64,000 bases of DNA from a virus. This document shows positions 25,141 to 32,659 of this stretch, in pieces. The notes under the pieces are model-generated. The model was not told the DNA's origin and searched no databases. It saw nothing but the letters and a program-made list of their open reading frames with translations. Each line of letters opens with the position of its first letter. Position 1 is the first letter of the stretch. The stretch is taken from IMG/VR virus record IMGVR_UViG_3300046810_000338, positions 124,001-188,000 of that record, one strand, 5' to 3'. Position numbers and translations under genes: made by a program.

Positions 25141-25272
25141 ATGACTCCCTTTGAACGACTCAAACTGCTCACTGGTGCTCAGTGTGCAGCTCTTCCATCT
25201 GCTACCCAAAAGCGCACTTCGCCTCAGGAGCTACTGGCTTTGGTAACGCGACTTAAATCGCTCACACTATAA
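25141..25272 (+). CDS. 43-aa protein with strong ribosome site
   Basis: ATG 25141 is preceded by AGGAGGAGCT, one of the best ribosome sites in the window. The product (MTPFERLKLLTGAQCAALPS and so on, ending TRLKSLTL) is 43 aa, slightly basic and probably helical. The gene lies between two hairpins (25086 and 25281), so it looks like a short single-gene unit. No similarity is recognised. Confidence 0.65.
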   Translation: MTPFERLKLLTGAQCAALPSATQKRTSPQELLALVTRLKSLTL

Positions 25273-25280
25273 GGATGATA

Positions 25281-25306
25281 AGGCTGGCCTCTACGGAGGC
25301 TGGCCT
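25281..25306 (+). terminator. Hairpin terminator of the 43-aa gene
   Basis: An 11-bp stem AGGCTGGCCTC / GAGGCTGGCCT (two G-T pairs) closes a TACG tetraloop, with GTCTTTACTC after it and a run of Ts at 25325-25332. Confidence 0.7.
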
Positions 25307-25335
25307 GTCTTTACTCTACCCTTTATTTTTTTGTA

Positions 25336-25343
25336 TTTAAGTG
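25336..25343 (+). promoter_or_regulatory. Candidate promoter element TTTAAGTG before the structured region
   Basis: An A+T-rich stretch (25318-25375) with TTTAAGTG, related to the TCTAnGTGA motif at 20230, 21183 and 45678. It precedes the structured non-coding region, so it could drive a separate small RNA. Assignment is by resemblance only. Confidence 0.3.
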
Positions 25344-25407
25344 CAAATTATTCCACCTATTTTTAGGGGGAACCTAGCGGAGCGACGGAGGGGGTCAGGT
25401 GATATGC

Positions 25408-25533
25408 CGTTGGCTAGATGAAGCGATTGTGAGGGGTTCTAACAATTACTGCCAACGCTTCCTTTGTTCTCAACTAAGCTGAAGGGCTTGTCCTGGAGGG
25501 ACAGCCCAGAAGCGACTAGGAGGCCCACAGGGC
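25408..25533 (+). ncRNA. Candidate structured RNA
   Basis: This stretch has no credible gene but contains nested complementary segments. Helix A is CGTTGGC (25408-25414) with GCCAACG (25451-25457), enclosing ATTGT/ACAAT (25426-25430 with 25442-25446). Helix B is CGCTTC (25456-25461) with GAAGCG (25509-25514), enclosing a hairpin of GGGCT-GTCC (25484-25493, one bulged T) with GGAC-AGCCC (25499-25507). A small GCCC/GGGC hairpin follows at 25523-25533. A promoter-like stretch lies upstream and a strong bidirectional hairpin at 25574 downstream. Helices A and B share two nucleotides, so they may alternate. No known RNA family is recognised. Confidence 0.45.
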
Positions 25534-25573
25534 TTCAATGCAGTAAATACCATACACACTACTAGGGCATAAA

Positions 25574-25601
25574 GCCAGGCTCCCTACAGGGGAAGCCTGG
25601 C
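25574..25601. terminator. Bidirectional hairpin terminator
   Basis: The stem GCCAGGCT..CCC / GGG..AGCCTGGC (GA bulge) is flanked by GGCATAA on the left and GACTTATGAC on the right. It separates the plus-strand non-coding region from the minus-strand operon ending at 25624. Confidence 0.75.
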
Positions 25602-25623
25602 GACTTATGACACAGAGGATTGC

Positions 25624-26079
25624 TTACGTTGACGGATCAGTTCCAGAGCCAGACCCTGAATGGTCTTTCGTAATACATTCGCCGCCTGCACTTGCTGTGA
25701 CGGAGTGTGTTTCAGAACACTTTGCACCAGGTCGATCTGGCACAGCGGTTGTCCAGGCATTGAGGAAGTCTTCCTGTCGGTCGTAGTGTTTGTCCAAGGC
25801 TTCTTTAAGCCACTGGTCGTTCATACCCAATGCAGCAGTGCCAGGGAAGCGCCGTAGGCTACGGACCCATTCCTTGTCCTCGGCAGATAGCGTACCACCG
25901 TTAAACAATTGCCCATTTATTTCAGCCAATCGATCAATCATCTTGGCTTGATCGACCACCTGTTCTTTGAGCTTTTCAATGATGGCATTGAAAGGACTCA
26001 GCAGTGCCTGAGTAAACCCATCCTTAGGTTCCTTAGGAGGTTGTCCCAAGACCGTCATTCGTTCCTGAAACCTTCTCAT
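25624..26079 (-). CDS. Unknown protein, last gene of the minus-strand operon
   Basis: This is 151 aa from ATG 26079, which overlaps the upstream stop (ATGA) and follows GGGGGTGA; a longer in-frame version exists but would run deep into the previous gene. A coiled coil is likely at about 35-60 (LLSPFNAIIEKLKEQVVDQAKMIDRLAEI). An acidic helical part and a Ser/Gly/Thr-rich tail (SGSGSGTDPST) follow. No motif is recognised. Confidence 0.65.
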   Translation of the reverse strand: MRRFQERMTVLGQPPKEPKDGFTQALLSPFNAIIEKLKEQVVDQAKMIDRLAEINGQLFNGGTLSAEDKEWVRSLRRFPGTAALGMNDQWLKEALDKHYDRQEDFLNAWTTAVPDRPGAKCSETHSVTASAGGECITKDHSGSGSGTDPST

Positions 26080-26387
26080 GCGCTCACCCCCAACAAGTTC
26101 ATCCACGCAGCCTTTTCCTCTTTGGAATAGGTTTCGGTGAAGGTGAAGGATATGTTTGACCGATCGGTCAGCTGAGAACCGCCAATGTCGACAGAGTAAT
26201 CCGACACAGGTTGGCCGCGCATAGCTGCCAACAACTTGCTAGGCATGGCCGATGGAAAGAGCTGAGAGGCATTGACGACTGGTTGGAAGTTGGCTACCAG
26301 GTAATTATCCACGATCCGTTTGATTTTCGGCTTAGGCTCGTAGTACCAGACCAGGGAGTGGTGCGGTGAAATGAGGTCGTCATTCAT
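26076..26387 (-). CDS. Unknown 103-aa protein
   Basis: The ATG at 26387 follows a strong GGAGGAAAG site and overlaps the SUKH gene by 8 nt. The sequence contains PHHSLVWYYEPKPKIKRIVDNYL and a beta-rich second half (DYSVDIGGSQLTDRSNISFTFTETY), then a helix EEKAAWMNLLG. It is co-transcribed with the SUKH gene, so a functional pairing is possible. No family is recognised. Confidence 0.7.
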   Translation of the reverse strand: MNDDLISPHHSLVWYYEPKPKIKRIVDNYLVANFQPVVNASQLFPSAMPSKLLAAMRGQPVSDYSVDIGGSQLTDRSNISFTFTETYSKEEKAAWMNLLGVSA

Positions 26388-26892
26388 CTTTCTTTCCTCC
26401 AGCAGGTTCCCCTGCCTTGTCCATGACCATGTTCAGAAAGGTGCCCAGATCAGGAGCTACCACGTTACGGTTTGCCTTAGCAGACCGGAACATGATGATC
26501 TGCCCGACCTTACCACCGTCACCTGGGGTGGTGTCAACGCAATAAAGGTCACCGCCATTGATACGAGCGAATGGAATCCAACCATCGCTCCACCAGGCCT
26601 GTGCAACGCCCTTGCCTGGTTTGGCACGGGCATCGTCCTTCTCCTTGTTCTTTTCCTTGGAGAAGAGGCTGCGCTGTACGACGATGGTGTCGAAGATCTT
26701 CTTGTAGGGCAAGAAAGTAATCTTGCCCGTCTTGGTCTTGATCAGCATGCCGTTGGCTTGCGTGAGCATGTTGGTCAAGTCAGAAGGCAGCTGTACTTCG
26801 AACTTCTTCTCCAGAGCTGCCACGTTGTCAGGCTTATAGCCCTTACCGCGCTTGACTGCTTTGGGTAATTCTTTCCAGTTAATCTTAGCCAC
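26380..26892 (-). CDS. SUKH (SMI1/KNR4) domain protein
   Basis: This 170-aa protein starts at GTG 26892 behind TAGGAATT. The SUKH pattern is clear: a helix VAALEKKFEVQLPSDLTNMLTQANG (24-48), a strand region, then W-W-S-DGWIPFARINGGDLYCVD (100-120), GKVGQIIMF (128-135) and a final helix after VVAPDLGTFL (144-153). SUKH proteins are best known as immunity proteins in bacterial polymorphic-toxin systems, and as regulators in yeast. A 20-residue Lys-rich insertion (SKEKNKEKDDARAKPGKG) interrupts the middle. The role in the phage is unknown; neutralising a host nuclease or toxin effector is a possibility. Confidence 0.8.
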   Translation of the reverse strand: MAKINWKELPKAVKRGKGYKPDNVAALEKKFEVQLPSDLTNMLTQANGMLIKTKTGKITFLPYKKIFDTIVVQRSLFSKEKNKEKDDARAKPGKGVAQAWWSDGWIPFARINGGDLYCVDTTPGDGGKVGQIIMFRSAKANRNVVAPDLGTFLNMVMDKAGEPAGGKKDE

Positions 26893-26894
26893 GA

Positions 26895-27314
26895 TTAAAT
26901 TCCTATCGGGTATCGGCAGAACAGCTCACGAATGAGTTTAGTCGACCAATTGAAAAAGAAGGGTGTTCTGGCATGCAGGGAAACAAACCCATGTGCACCC
27001 AGACCATATCTCGCACGCTCCAAACGAATCGCTTCCATTTCTTGGAAGAGACGATGACAATGGTCGTGAACAGACCACTCTCCACCCAGCGCGCGGTAAG
27101 TGGTTAGCTCCTCCAACTTAACGTGCAGTTGATCTTCCTGAACGATCCCCAACATCCTCATGACAGCATTGCCCCAACCATCCCGAAGCTCCATAAGGCT
27201 GCGGCTGATAGACGGGGCACCGCTAGGGTAGCTGGATAGGTCGGCCCGGTAGCCCTCATTGCCTGGCGGAAGTGCTGAACCTTTCGTGGTTAACGGTGCT
27301 TTATTCCAACTCAT
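26895..27314 (-). CDS. Unknown 139-aa protein
   Basis: The ATG at 27314 lies behind GGAGGTG and overlaps the previous gene by 14 nt. The start is Pro/Ser-rich (LPPGNEGYRADLSSYPSGAPS), followed by a helical region with HVKLEELTTYRALGGEWSVHDHCHRLFQEMEAIRLERARYGLG. The final segment is aromatic (TPFFFNWSTKLIRELF). No motif is recognised; the HDHCH cluster could bind metal, but this is weak. Confidence 0.65.
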   Translation of the reverse strand: MSWNKAPLTTKGSALPPGNEGYRADLSSYPSGAPSISRSLMELRDGWGNAVMRMLGIVQEDQLHVKLEELTTYRALGGEWSVHDHCHRLFQEMEAIRLERARYGLGAHGFVSLHARTPFFFNWSTKLIRELFCRYPIGI

Positions 27315-27645
27315 CTTTCACCTCCATCAATTTATCCAGACGATCTGTCAGGGGCTTGGAGAGCCCACAGTCCTCTGGAGCGGTCACACGAGAGGCCATC
27401 CACATCTCGGCCCACTGATCATTACGAACGCGCTGCTTGAGCCACGCAACGCGGTTGGCGAAGTTCTCTTGTTGATCATCGCCGGTGAGGTGAGCCGTAA
27501 CGCAGAACGCCACCAGATTGGGTCTGGAGGTCAGAGGCCTTGACTGCTGCGCAGCATCCATCAGTTCCTGGATGTTGTAACTGTTGTCAAAGCTTTTCAG
27601 AGCCTTGGCGTTACGGCGTTTTGCTTTCTGGCGACGGTTGGTCAT
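27301..27645 (-). CDS. Unknown 114-aa basic protein
   Basis: The start at 27645 follows a strong GAGGAGGCAGG. The N-terminus is very basic (TNRRQKAKRRNAKALK), consistent with nucleic-acid binding, and the rest is helical. It overlaps the upstream gene by 35 nt and the next by 14 nt. No family is recognised. Confidence 0.65.
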   Translation of the reverse strand: MTNRRQKAKRRNAKALKSFDNSYNIQELMDAAQQSRPLTSRPNLVAFCVTAHLTGDDQQENFANRVAWLKQRVRNDQWAEMWMASRVTAPEDCGLSKPLTDRLDKLMEVKDELE

Positions 27646-28249
27646 CCTGCCTCCTCGTAGTGATGATCATGTACTCGGGGGTGAGAATAACGGTTGGCCC
27701 GTGAGACTCGCCGATGTTGGCCAAGGCAGCTGCCCAGTTGGACGCAGTCAGCATTTCATCAGCAGATGCCTTGACTGCTGCTTCGTAGGCATCGACGGCA
27801 CCGTTAGTCGCCATGCGGTGCAGCATCTGATCGGACTTGACCTTGAACTCATCCTGGGTAAGTTCTGTCTTGCCGCCGTACTGGGCCCAGACCTGTTCAG
27901 AGATTCGACTAAGGTCCTTGGCGATCTGCTGGGTCATCATGTCGTGGAGGACGCTTGTATCGTCCATCTTTGTTACGGGACCTTTCCACGCCTCGCCCTG
28001 ATTATAATCGACGGCACCAGGCTTCGGTAGTTGTTCCCACAACGCCGCTTGCCAGAACTTGTAGATAAAAAACAGACACAGCACCAACCAGACCAAATAG
28101 AGAGCGCCTGAGGTCTGACTGTCTTCGATGCTGTCAGAGCACTTTTTAGCCAGCCACGCAACTGCGATTATGTGTCCACCGGCGCACAGAAACAGATAGG
28201 CTACCCACAGTGCGGGCAGCGTTTTGAGGTAATCATTTATCCGACGCAT
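27611..28249 (-). CDS. Two-helix membrane protein
   Basis: This 212-aa protein has two membrane helices (about 12-34 and 48-66) joined by a short charged loop. A cytoplasmic or periplasmic domain of about 145 residues follows, mostly helical (DDTSVLHDMMTQQIAKDLSRI, DEFKVKSDQMLHRMATNGAVDAYEAAVKASADEML). The start behind CGGAGAACGACG overlaps the upstream gene by 17 nt. The function is unknown; membrane location suggests superinfection exclusion or envelope remodelling as possibilities, without direct support. Confidence 0.7.
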   Translation of the reverse strand: MRRINDYLKTLPALWVAYLFLCAGGHIIAVAWLAKKCSDSIEDSQTSGALYLVWLVLCLFFIYKFWQAALWEQLPKPGAVDYNQGEAWKGPVTKMDDTSVLHDMMTQQIAKDLSRISEQVWAQYGGKTELTQDEFKVKSDQMLHRMATNGAVDAYEAAVKASADEMLTASNWAAALANIGESHGPTVILTPEYMIITTRRQDDQPSPESKTP

Positions 28250-28658
28250 CGTCGTTCTCCGACTTACGGGTTAGTGGAAGGGGGAAGTATTCTGGGATGT
28301 ACAACACCGTGCCAAAGCTCAACGGGTCGGACTTCCAGACTTCCGGGACTTTCACAAAATTGGTGACCGGTACTTCGCTGACACCGTTTTCGCGGGTGAA
28401 TCGGCCGTCGTCATGCATCGTGACCTTGACGTATTCCAGCTGTCTGGTCAGTGCACTGACAGGGTTATCGGCATTCCAGTCAATACTGAAAGTGACGATG
28501 TCGCCATCGGTGAAATACAGTTCGCCCGTCGAGACCGCAACAGGATAAAGGCTTTCTGGATCAATCCCATGCTTTTCACATTCCGAGCGCAGAATGTCAA
28601 GCATGGCTTTTGGAGAAGTGAGATCACCCTTTGGGACTTCCAAAATATCACGGGTCAT
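28233..28658 (-). CDS. Unknown 141-aa protein
   Basis: The start chosen is ATG 28658, which overlaps the upstream stop by 4 nt (ATGA); an in-frame ATG at 28670 lies further inside that gene. The sequence begins with a helix (SPKAMLDILRSECEKHGID) followed by beta strands (ELYFTDGDIVTFSIDW) and a charged end. No motif, signal or membrane helix is visible. Confidence 0.65.
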   Translation of the reverse strand: MTRDILEVPKGDLTSPKAMLDILRSECEKHGIDPESLYPVAVSTGELYFTDGDIVTFSIDWNADNPVSALTRQLEYVKVTMHDDGRFTRENGVSEVPVTNFVKVPEVWKSDPLSFGTVLYIPEYFPLPLTRKSENDDASDK

Positions 28659-29164
28659 AGTCTGCACCATTTTTCGTTAACAAGGTGGAAGAACACCATC
28701 GATTGAGAACCACGATGGAGTTCTATTTTCAGGATCGGGATGTCCAACACGTTGTGGATGAAGTCATTGACGGTGAGTTCAAACGCAGCGGTCGAGAGCA
28801 CCTCGGACTTGGCGTACCGTGCGAACACCGCTGCTGCCAGAGTGGACAAAGACTGGCGCAGCGCGTACCGATGTTCAGGATTGCTTTTGGCCATAGCCAT
28901 CCACTTCTTGACAAAGGCTGCTTCACTCAACAGTTTGGCCAAGCCGTCATCGGGCGGAATAGCTGGCTCTGATGTCTGACCAAGTTCCAGAGACTTGACC
29001 ATGGGTAGGGCGATGGCAGGAGTGCCCCAGCGCATCACCTGGAAGAAGTACGGCAGATTAACACGCACCTCCTCTACAATGCGATGCTTCTGTTCCTCGG
29101 TCAGGTCAGGGCTCCATGGATCAACCCCAACCAATGATTTATCTTTCAGAGTAACGTTAGACAT
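28655..29164 (-). CDS. Unknown 169-aa helical protein
   Basis: The ATG at 29164 follows GGGAATCGAAC and overlaps the preceding 54-aa gene. The protein is mostly helical, with an acidic first part (DLTEEQKHRIVEEVRVNLPYFFQVM) and a central KNPEH-like basic helix (MAKSNPEHRYALRQSLSTLAAAVFARYA). No family is recognised. It belongs to the overlapping operon that begins with the SbcC-like gene. Confidence 0.65.
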   Translation of the reverse strand: MSNVTLKDKSLVGVDPWSPDLTEEQKHRIVEEVRVNLPYFFQVMRWGTPAIALPMVKSLELGQTSEPAIPPDDGLAKLLSEAAFVKKWMAMAKSNPEHRYALRQSLSTLAAAVFARYAKSEVLSTAAFELTVNDFIHNVLDIPILKIELHRGSQSMVFFHLVNEKWCRL

Positions 29165-29321
29165 GTTCGATTCCCAGTTTGTGAATGATGTCGCGAGTCA
29201 TCGCATTGACTTCTGACCAGTAAGCTGGCATTGTCGGGAGGAGGCAGTGCCGAATTCTGACCTCTATCTTTCCCCGACCATTAGACAATGTCCCGCGATA
29301 AAGCAGCCTGCCTGGAAACAT
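29157..29321 (-). CDS. Unknown 54-aa basic protein
   Basis: The frame starts at ATG 29321, just 2 nt after the upstream stop, with GAGGAA as ribosome site, and ends overlapping the next start. The protein (MFPGRLLYRGTLSNGRGKIE, then VRIRHCLLPTMPAYWSEVNA and MTRDIIHKLGIEHV) is basic. It fills a gap that would otherwise be the only one in a fully overlapping operon, which supports it as a gene. Confidence 0.6.
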   Translation of the reverse strand: MFPGRLLYRGTLSNGRGKIEVRIRHCLLPTMPAYWSEVNAMTRDIIHKLGIEHV

Positions 29322-29323
29322 GA

Positions 29324-29809
29324 CTATTCCTCGTTTGGGACATACGGCGGAATGGCTAGGATTTCGGCAAGGGTGTAAACGGAGATTACGTCGAGACGGA
29401 GGATAAAGAGTAGCAGGTTATCCTCTGTTGCCAACTCGATCATGTGGTTGTCCCCGAACCGCTGCTTGCAGTAATCGCGGAGCATGGCACACATACCTCC
29501 CAACGTAGAAGGTAGGTTATTCGCGTGTATGAAGAGCGCCCGTTGAATGGCTCCGTAAAAACCTACTCGCCACATGGCCTCAGCGGATTTCAGAGCGACG
29601 TCTTCCGTATAGACCGTTGTAAATGTCGTTGGATAAGGAGAAGGCTCCTTACCGCCCCGTACTTCTGCCAGGGCGGCATCGAGCCGCTCTTTTAGCTCTG
29701 GCTTAAGGTACAGGCCACCGTCCGCCGTTACCCCAACCCGACTGTCTTGCGGCTGGCTTGGGTCTTTGGTAGCCCGGTATGTTTCAAAAGCGGTGCTGGA
29801 CTTATTCAT
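29324..29809 (-). CDS. Unknown 161-aa protein
   Basis: The start overlaps the upstream stop by 4 nt (ATGA). The N-terminus is polar and probably disordered (SSTAFETYRATKDPSQPQDSR). The rest is helical with several hydrophobic segments (LLLFILRLDVISVYTLAEILAIPP), though none long enough for a confident membrane helix. No family is recognised. Confidence 0.65.
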   Translation of the reverse strand: MNKSSTAFETYRATKDPSQPQDSRVGVTADGGLYLKPELKERLDAALAEVRGGKEPSPYPTTFTTVYTEDVALKSAEAMWRVGFYGAIQRALFIHANNLPSTLGGMCAMLRDYCKQRFGDNHMIELATEDNLLLFILRLDVISVYTLAEILAIPPYVPNEE

Positions 29810-30123
29810 TTGATTCTACTCTCGAAGTTTTCAGAGATAATCCTTTCTACCAAAGCCTGGCTCTGTTTCAGAGCCGGAGTCGCCGGCCAAAGCGCTTCTG
29901 CCTGTGTGCGGTTGAGCCTGAACTGCTTGAACTTCGGTACGCGGTCGTACCAGAAGTGACCCCGGTCAGTGACCAGCACGGTGGAGCGGTTGCGGGTAAG
30001 CCCGATGTGGTAAACCCGCTTGCTCCCGATGTTGACGCCATGCTCATCGAGGAAGCACAGTTGAACAAAGTCGGTGGGCACCAGAGTGCCCATTACGTTG
30101 ATACCAGGATTGTTAGGAATCAT
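29806..30123 (-). CDS. Unknown 105-aa protein
   Basis: Its ATG overlaps the stop of the SbcC-like gene (ATGA). The first half is beta-rich (GTLVPTDFVQLCFLDEHGVNIGSK, STVLVTDRGHFWYDRV) and the second half helical. Tight coupling to the SbcC-like gene suggests shared function, for example as an accessory to the nuclease complex, but no motif supports this. It is too short to be an SbcD/Mre11 partner. Confidence 0.65.
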   Translation of the reverse strand: MIPNNPGINVMGTLVPTDFVQLCFLDEHGVNIGSKRVYHIGLTRNRSTVLVTDRGHFWYDRVPKFKQFRLNRTQAEALWPATPALKQSQALVERIISENFESRIK

Positions 30124-32597
30124 TCGATTATCACCTGAGTGTTGCAGCCATCCGGCCGAGTTATGTTGCGGTCATCCAATACCACAAACTCGGCCTGATT
30201 AAATGAGCCGTACATCGCAGAGTAGTGACTGACCATGAAAAGTTGACTGAACCGCTGTTGGTCCATCAGCGACTTGATGTAACTCACCAGACGCTCGCGG
30301 TGCTCTTCATCGAAGTCTTTACCGAACTCATCCGCCAGCAGAGGATAGTCGACCAGACCTAACAGCTCCATGGCTACAAGCTTGAAAGCAAAGTCAAACA
30401 TGCTGACCTGCCCGGTTGAACCATCGGAGAAGTCCTCCACTGACTGATCACTGTCGCGCATGATGATAGGAAACTTGCAAGTAAGACTGGCACCGTCTTC
30501 AATGACAGCGTCTACTTCCATGCTGTAGCTCCACACCATCCCCACATGTTCGTTAAGCATGCGTTGGAAGTGCCCAATGAAGTTCTTCACCGTCTCAGCG
30601 ATAATGCCTTCAGTGGGCGACAGGGCGCGTGCAATCAACTTGAATGCCGAATGCTTCTCATCACACTCGATGATCTGTTCCCGGTTGTTTTCATACCGAG
30701 TTGTCAGATCGCGATAGCGTTGAGTTTGGGTGTGCAAAACACCCAGACGAGCCATCGCATTGTCACGAATGGTTTCCAACCCATCTTCTTGCATGGCCCG
30801 ATCAGCAATGGCTTTGTACATGTCGAAGTCGGCCAGAGCATGCTGCATTTCCTCAACGAGTTTATCCAACTTCTCCAGATGGTAAATCTCTTCGCTGATA
30901 GCCCCGCAATCGCCAACCATGTCACGCATCAGATTGGACTTGGAGAAGATCTGAGATTCGAGCAGATCAGACCGAGCCAACAGGAACTTAGGGTCGCCCG
31001 AGTTCTGAATCAGATCCATCCTCGATTGCAGGTCAGCCAAATGCAAACCGACTCGCTGCATCCTCACCTGGTTGTTGAGACGACGAATGGTCTCAGCCAA
31101 CAGAGTAGCAATGGTTGCAGGAGAGTTACGTACCAACTGATCGTCAGACACCTTGTCCCAGAAAGCACCCAATGCCTTGGAGGCATGGCGCAGTCGGGAC
31201 AGTTCGCCCAGCTTAAAGCTGTAGCCGGTGAAGTCTTCAATCTGAACGCTCAGACCATCCAACTGGGTGGTGAGCGCAGCGCACAGGTTACGCGTCTCTG
31301 TGACCTTGGCCTGCATCCTGTTCAACAGGTCAGGGTCCCAGCCTGGCTTAAACGCAGTGCTGCATTTAGGGCAGTTGGTTTCTGGGGTATGGCCTGCATG
31401 TTCCAGTTGGCCTTCCAGCTTGCTAACCAGATTCTGTCCTTCCAGCAGTTGTTGTGACAACCGCTTGTGACGCTCTGTGTTGGCCGTGTACTCGCCACGG
31501 GTGTATGTGTTGGCAGAGTTGACGGGAATCGTTGCACAGAGCTCTGAGAGGCTTACCTGAATGCCTTCTGCAATGGCCAGCAGACCTTCTGGGTTTTCTC
31601 CACGGCAATCGTAGTCAGAGCCTTGAGTTTTGAGATAAGCAATCTCCCCTTCTGCCTCTGCAATGCTGGCAGTCAGAATAGAAGGATCATCCAGAGCTGA
31701 TCGTCCAACGTGACGAATCAGCGACTGAATACCTTCCAGTGCTTTCTCATGCTCGTTGCATTCGCCACGCATCAGCATCATGCGATCACGCAGTTTAACC
31801 AGATCGGCTTCCAACTGCACTTTGGACTTACCGGCCATGGCTTCTGGTCTACGGATGGTCTCAGCCAGAATGGTGTCAGAGCGTTGACGAATGGTCTTGT
31901 AGGCTTCCAGCATGCGGGTGATGGTCTTTTCGCTGTGACCTTCCACAATGCGACCGGCCAATAGCCCACCTACCTGAGCTGCAATCTCTTTGAGCTGCAA
32001 GACCTCATCATCTTTAGTCTTGTAGTCTTCTTCCAGAGACTCAATCTCTTCAGCCATCTTCTTGGTGTTTTCCAAGAGGTAGTTGATAGTCCCTTGCAGG
32101 TCCCGTGCTTTGACACGGAACCGCTCATGCAACTGTGTAGCGAAGGTGAAGTCGGTGCCACTGATCCGCATCAGCCACTCGCGACGCAGTGCAGAACTCA
32201 TCCGGGAGAAACGCAGTTTGCCAGTCACCAGGTCAATGATGTCCTGAGTCAGGTTCACATGTTTCTCAACCAGTTCGCGCTGAGTGGCCTGAGTGCCACC
32301 GTCATTAAGGTTGACACCATTCAACCAGAACTCATGGTACCCGGCCTTAACTTTATAGAGGCTGAAGACCCGGATAATCTGGTTCTCATGATCGAAGGTA
32401 TGATCGTACGAACCCCCTGGAGCAAAGTGCTTGCCCTCAGGTACCAGATTCATAATGGCTCTTAGCAAAGAACTCTTGCCCGCACCATTGCTACCCAGGA
32501 TAACCTGTTCCAGTGCTTCTGGGGTATAAGTGAACTGTCTGATGTTGCTCAACGAAAAACGTTTGTAGCCGACGAGTATAAGGCTGGTGGTGCGCAT
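30120..32597 (-). CDS. Rad50/SbcC-like recombination ATPase (T4 gp46-type)
   Basis: This is 825 aa from ATG 32597 behind ACAGGA. Walker A is GSNGAGKSS (about 35-43, Lys41). A long coiled coil follows, with a zinc-hook CPKC (Cys409, Cys412) at its middle, then a returning coil. The ABC signature is represented by DGSTGQVSMFDFAFKL, Walker B by LLADEFGKDF (Asp756, Glu757) and the H-loop by MVSHYS. These proteins dimerise through the hook and, with an SbcD/gp47 nuclease, resect DNA ends for recombination-dependent replication. No gp47-like partner is seen in the window. It heads a 12-gene overlapping operon. Confidence 0.9.
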   Translation of the reverse strand: MRTTSLILVGYKRFSLSNIRQFTYTPEALEQVILGSNGAGKSSLLRAIMNLVPEGKHFAPGGSYDHTFDHENQIIRVFSLYKVKAGYHEFWLNGVNLNDGGTQATQRELVEKHVNLTQDIIDLVTGKLRFSRMSSALRREWLMRISGTDFTFATQLHERFRVKARDLQGTINYLLENTKKMAEEIESLEEDYKTKDDEVLQLKEIAAQVGGLLAGRIVEGHSEKTITRMLEAYKTIRQRSDTILAETIRRPEAMAGKSKVQLEADLVKLRDRMMLMRGECNEHEKALEGIQSLIRHVGRSALDDPSILTASIAEAEGEIAYLKTQGSDYDCRGENPEGLLAIAEGIQVSLSELCATIPVNSANTYTRGEYTANTERHKRLSQQLLEGQNLVSKLEGQLEHAGHTPETNCPKCSTAFKPGWDPDLLNRMQAKVTETRNLCAALTTQLDGLSVQIEDFTGYSFKLGELSRLRHASKALGAFWDKVSDDQLVRNSPATIATLLAETIRRLNNQVRMQRVGLHLADLQSRMDLIQNSGDPKFLLARSDLLESQIFSKSNLMRDMVGDCGAISEEIYHLEKLDKLVEEMQHALADFDMYKAIADRAMQEDGLETIRDNAMARLGVLHTQTQRYRDLTTRYENNREQIIECDEKHSAFKLIARALSPTEGIIAETVKNFIGHFQRMLNEHVGMVWSYSMEVDAVIEDGASLTCKFPIIMRDSDQSVEDFSDGSTGQVSMFDFAFKLVAMELLGLVDYPLLADEFGKDFDEEHRERLVSYIKSLMDQQRFSQLFMVSHYSAMYGSFNQAEFVVLDDRNITRPDGCNTQVIIE

Positions 32598-32659
32598 GGC
32601 TAAATCCTGTGGCTGGGCATTCTCTAATAAAGTGCCCCTAATCTTTAGGAGATAACATC

